Origin: CAYWVK01 sp964461865
Lineage (GTDB): Bacteria > Patescibacteriota > Microgenomatia > Levybacterales > UBA12049
Length of the DNA stretch: 9,525 bases
Reading direction: 5' to 3'
Assembly (NCBI GenBank): GCA_964461865.1
Contig: CAYWVK010000022.1
Coordinates: 1 to 9,525, forward strand
This document shows positions 7,976-9,525 of this stretch, in pieces; position 1 is the stretch's first letter; each line of letters begins with the position of its first letter. A program made the translations under genes and the position numbers. Below the pieces are notes generated by a model. It saw only the letters and a list, made by a program, of their open reading frames with translations. It did no database searches and had not been told where the DNA came from.

Positions 7976-9525
7976 CAATTGCTCAATCCTTCCTTATACT
8001 CTTTATTATATTTTAACAGCTCCGATAAGTTAACTGCCTTGAATAGAATATTACCCAACCTATCTTCGACAACAAAAACTGGTTTAATTTCCTTTGGAAA
8101 ATCTACTGGATTAGAAATAATAAGAATTTTCTTTGTCGAAAGCTCTGAGTTTTCATCAATTACTGGAGGATTTTGAACGAAGTAGATATTTTCTATTCTA
8201 TCTATTGATAACCAACCATTTTCTTCTTGACCGTATGAGACATCTTTCTTACCTTGATATTTTACGGGGTCATATTTATTAAAAAAGAGATAATATATAT
8301 ATTGTTTAGCATCATTTAGGTGCCTTGTTATATAAATCCTCTCATAACTACATTTTAATGCATGTGTTTTTTCCATCAAATCTTTATATCCATATTGAGA
8401 AAAAATAGAATAATTGTTCTTAAAATAAGTCGTATAAGTAATAAAAAAGGGGGCAGTACTAAAAAGAATAACCAAAGAAAATAAAATGGTGGATAAATAT
8501 TTAATGCCTTTTTTTTGTTTTAAAATATTAAAAAGATAATAAAACCCTAATCCGTTAAAAAGAGCTAAAAAGGGAATCATTATTGATGATCTTACATAAT
8601 TTCCATCGCTTGTAAATGAATCAGGTACAGGAGACAGCAAAAACAAGAAAACAAAAGCAAAGTTTATTTTCTTGTGCTTATTGTTTTTTATTAAAAAAAC
8701 TAATCCCAATATTAAAAATGGAAAACTATAAAGATAATCTAATCCTCTTTTTGGCAATATTGAAAATTGAGTATCATTGCCACTTATGTATAAAAAATTT
8801 GTAGAGAAATGAGATAAGTAATTTTTAATAAAGGTATTTGTAAAGAGAAGTGGTTTATTATCAACTATTTTACATATAAATGGATTTACTGTTTTTTGAC
8901 ATTGACCTCTTTTATCATTAAGTGTATTTATTAAACCTACACTATTTATATTTGTATTCAAGCCTACTTGAGAAAATCTTACTGAAGCAGCGTTTTTCTG
9001 AAAAATAATTGGTGATATGATAATTAAAAAAAATATTAATAGCTTTATTAAAGACTTAAATCCATCTTCTCTTTTATAATTTATAAATAAGATCGCCGCT
9101 AAAACAAGGGGTGCATAAAGGATATAAGCAGAGTATGTATACATGGTAAGTGCTATAAAAAAAGCTGACAAGAATAAGTCCTTACTATTTTTTTTAAATA
9201 CTCCAAAAAAAAGAGCTATAATCAGAAATAATATTGCAATATTTGACTCATGTGCGATTCTGTTTAATCCTACACTCCATGGCATAATTGCCAAAAATAA
9301 CGAAGAAAAAATAGCAGCTTTTTTATCAACCAGTTTTTTTGTTAAAAAATATAAAGCAATAACAGATAATACACCTGCCAATGCTGATACAAACCTAACA
9401 GAAAATTCATTTAAACCAAATAAAAATATTGGGATTACCATTGAGTACCTATTTACAGGAGGTTGAAAATCACCAAAACCAATGAAATTATTTATTGGAA
9501 GAAAAGTTCCCCACTGATCTTTTCC
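7975..9525 (-). CDS. GT-C/GT39-like membrane glycosyltransferase, family B, N-terminus cut by window edge
   Basis: The frame is open from the window edge to the TGA at 7977-7975, giving 516 residues. The Met at 9441 is internal: the 28 codons before it encode GKDQWGTFLP and GFGDFQPP, aligning with GKDEFGRFLP and GDFKPP of the next gene. About 50 residues, including the WDE loop, lie outside the window. D19 belongs to the second-loop motif, here D-F-Q-P instead of D-F-K-P. MPWSVGLNRIAHESN (81-95) varies the SPW...SRAAFEAN block. The long central loop has two cysteines, C209 and C218, absent from the complete paralogue. DGNYVR (307-312) replaces the HALR loop. The C-terminal domain starts with SQYGYKDL (376-383), keeps YYLFFNKYDPVKY (411-423), and is longer than in its sisters, with an extra segment around NPPVIDENSE. 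Its last bases overlap the next start (TGATG). Confidence 0.9.
   Translation of the reverse strand, partial: GKDQWGTFLPINNFIGFGDFQPPVNRYSMVIPIFLFGLNEFSVRFVSALAGVLSVIALYFLTKKLVDKKAAIFSSLFLAIMPWSVGLNRIAHESNIAILFLIIALFFGVFKKNSKDLFLSAFFIALTMYTYSAYILYAPLVLAAILFINYKREDGFKSLIKLLIFFLIIISPIIFQKNAASVRFSQVGLNTNINSVGLINTLNDKRGQCQKTVNPFICKIVDNKPLLFTNTFIKNYLSHFSTNFLYISGNDTQFSILPKRGLDYLYSFPFLILGLVFLIKNNKHKKINFAFVFLFLLSPVPDSFTSDGNYVRSSIMIPFLALFNGLGFYYLFNILKQKKGIKYLSTILFSLVILFSTAPFFITYTTYFKNNYSIFSQYGYKDLMEKTHALKCSYERIYITRHLNDAKQYIYYLFFNKYDPVKYQGKKDVSYGQEENGWLSIDRIENIYFVQNPPVIDENSELSTKKILIISNPVDFPKEIKPVFVVEDRLGNILFKAVNLSELLKYNKEYKEGLSN
7988..7995 (-). promoter_or_regulatory. Shine-Dalgarno-like AAGGAAGG before the family B gene
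   Basis: The mRNA reads AAGGAAGG, 9 bases before the TTG at 7978 and 12 bases before the ATG at 7975. The spacing fits the TTG slightly better, while the TGATG stop/start overlap favours the ATG. The site is embedded in the last codons of the upstream gene. Confidence 0.45.

Noticed and set aside
9439..9441. ATG as the start of the gene at 7975
   Set aside because: The 28 in-frame codons upstream align with conserved motifs of the neighbouring paralogue, so this Met is internal and the gene begins outside the window.
9143..9466. Plus-strand open frame of 107 codons
   Set aside because: It is fully antisense to a well-conserved glycosyltransferase frame and shows no recognisable protein features. 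The same applies to the shorter plus-strand frames at 5783-5971, 6334-6546, 7979-8176 and 8616-8804.
1..9525. Recoded UGA (genetic code 25 or 4)
   Set aside because: TGA ends two genes at 698-700 and 7975-7977, each overlapping the next start as ATGA or TGATG, and the open frames contain no in-frame TGA. The standard bacterial code fits.
1..9525. CRISPR array, tRNA, insertion sequence or inverted repeats
   Set aside because: Gene boundaries leave no non-coding room, and I saw no regularly spaced repeats, cloverleaf or transposase motifs. The similarity present is between diverged paralogous proteins.

Overview
The window is very AT-rich, densely coding, and reads entirely on the minus strand. 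It holds six multi-spanning GT-C-type membrane glycosyltransferase genes in tandem, followed by a PTPS-related membrane protein that runs off the low-coordinate edge. There is no soluble gene, RNA gene, mobile element, CRISPR array or intergenic stretch over 15 bases. Gene boundaries are stop/start overlaps or gaps of 0-3 bases, so the block looks like part of one long operon. Its promoter and terminator lie outside the window.

The low GC, gene packing and expansion of GT39/ArnT-like paralogues resemble Candidate Phyla Radiation (Patescibacteria) genomes, perhaps Microgenomates. This is an inference from style and protein family; no marker gene is present. TAA, TAG and TGA all occur as terminal stop codons, which argues against the UGA-recoded codes of Gracilibacteria/SR1.

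Layout in transcription order (high to low coordinates). Family B, with motifs WDE, D-[FY]-[KQ]-P and a C-terminal domain opening with QYGY: (1) 9525-7975, lacking its N-terminus at the window edge; (2) 7975-6326, complete; (3) 6333-5036, interrupted by 100 Ns at 5493-5592. Family A, with a first-loop Asp and a G-[IV]-F-x-GP-x-[YW]-YY motif: (4) 5032-3527; (5) 3523-2234, shorter and divergent; (6) 2233-698. Then (7) 701-1, a PTPS-related (PF10131-like) membrane protein joined to gene 6 by an ATGA overlap and cut by the window edge.

Proteins with a GT-C fold normally take a sugar from a polyprenyl-phosphate donor and transfer it to a lipid, glycan or protein acceptor on the outer face of the cytoplasmic membrane. 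A run of six, apparently formed by repeated duplication, suggests a surface-glycan or protein-glycosylation locus in which each paralogue adds a different sugar or linkage. Neither substrates nor donors can be read from the sequence.
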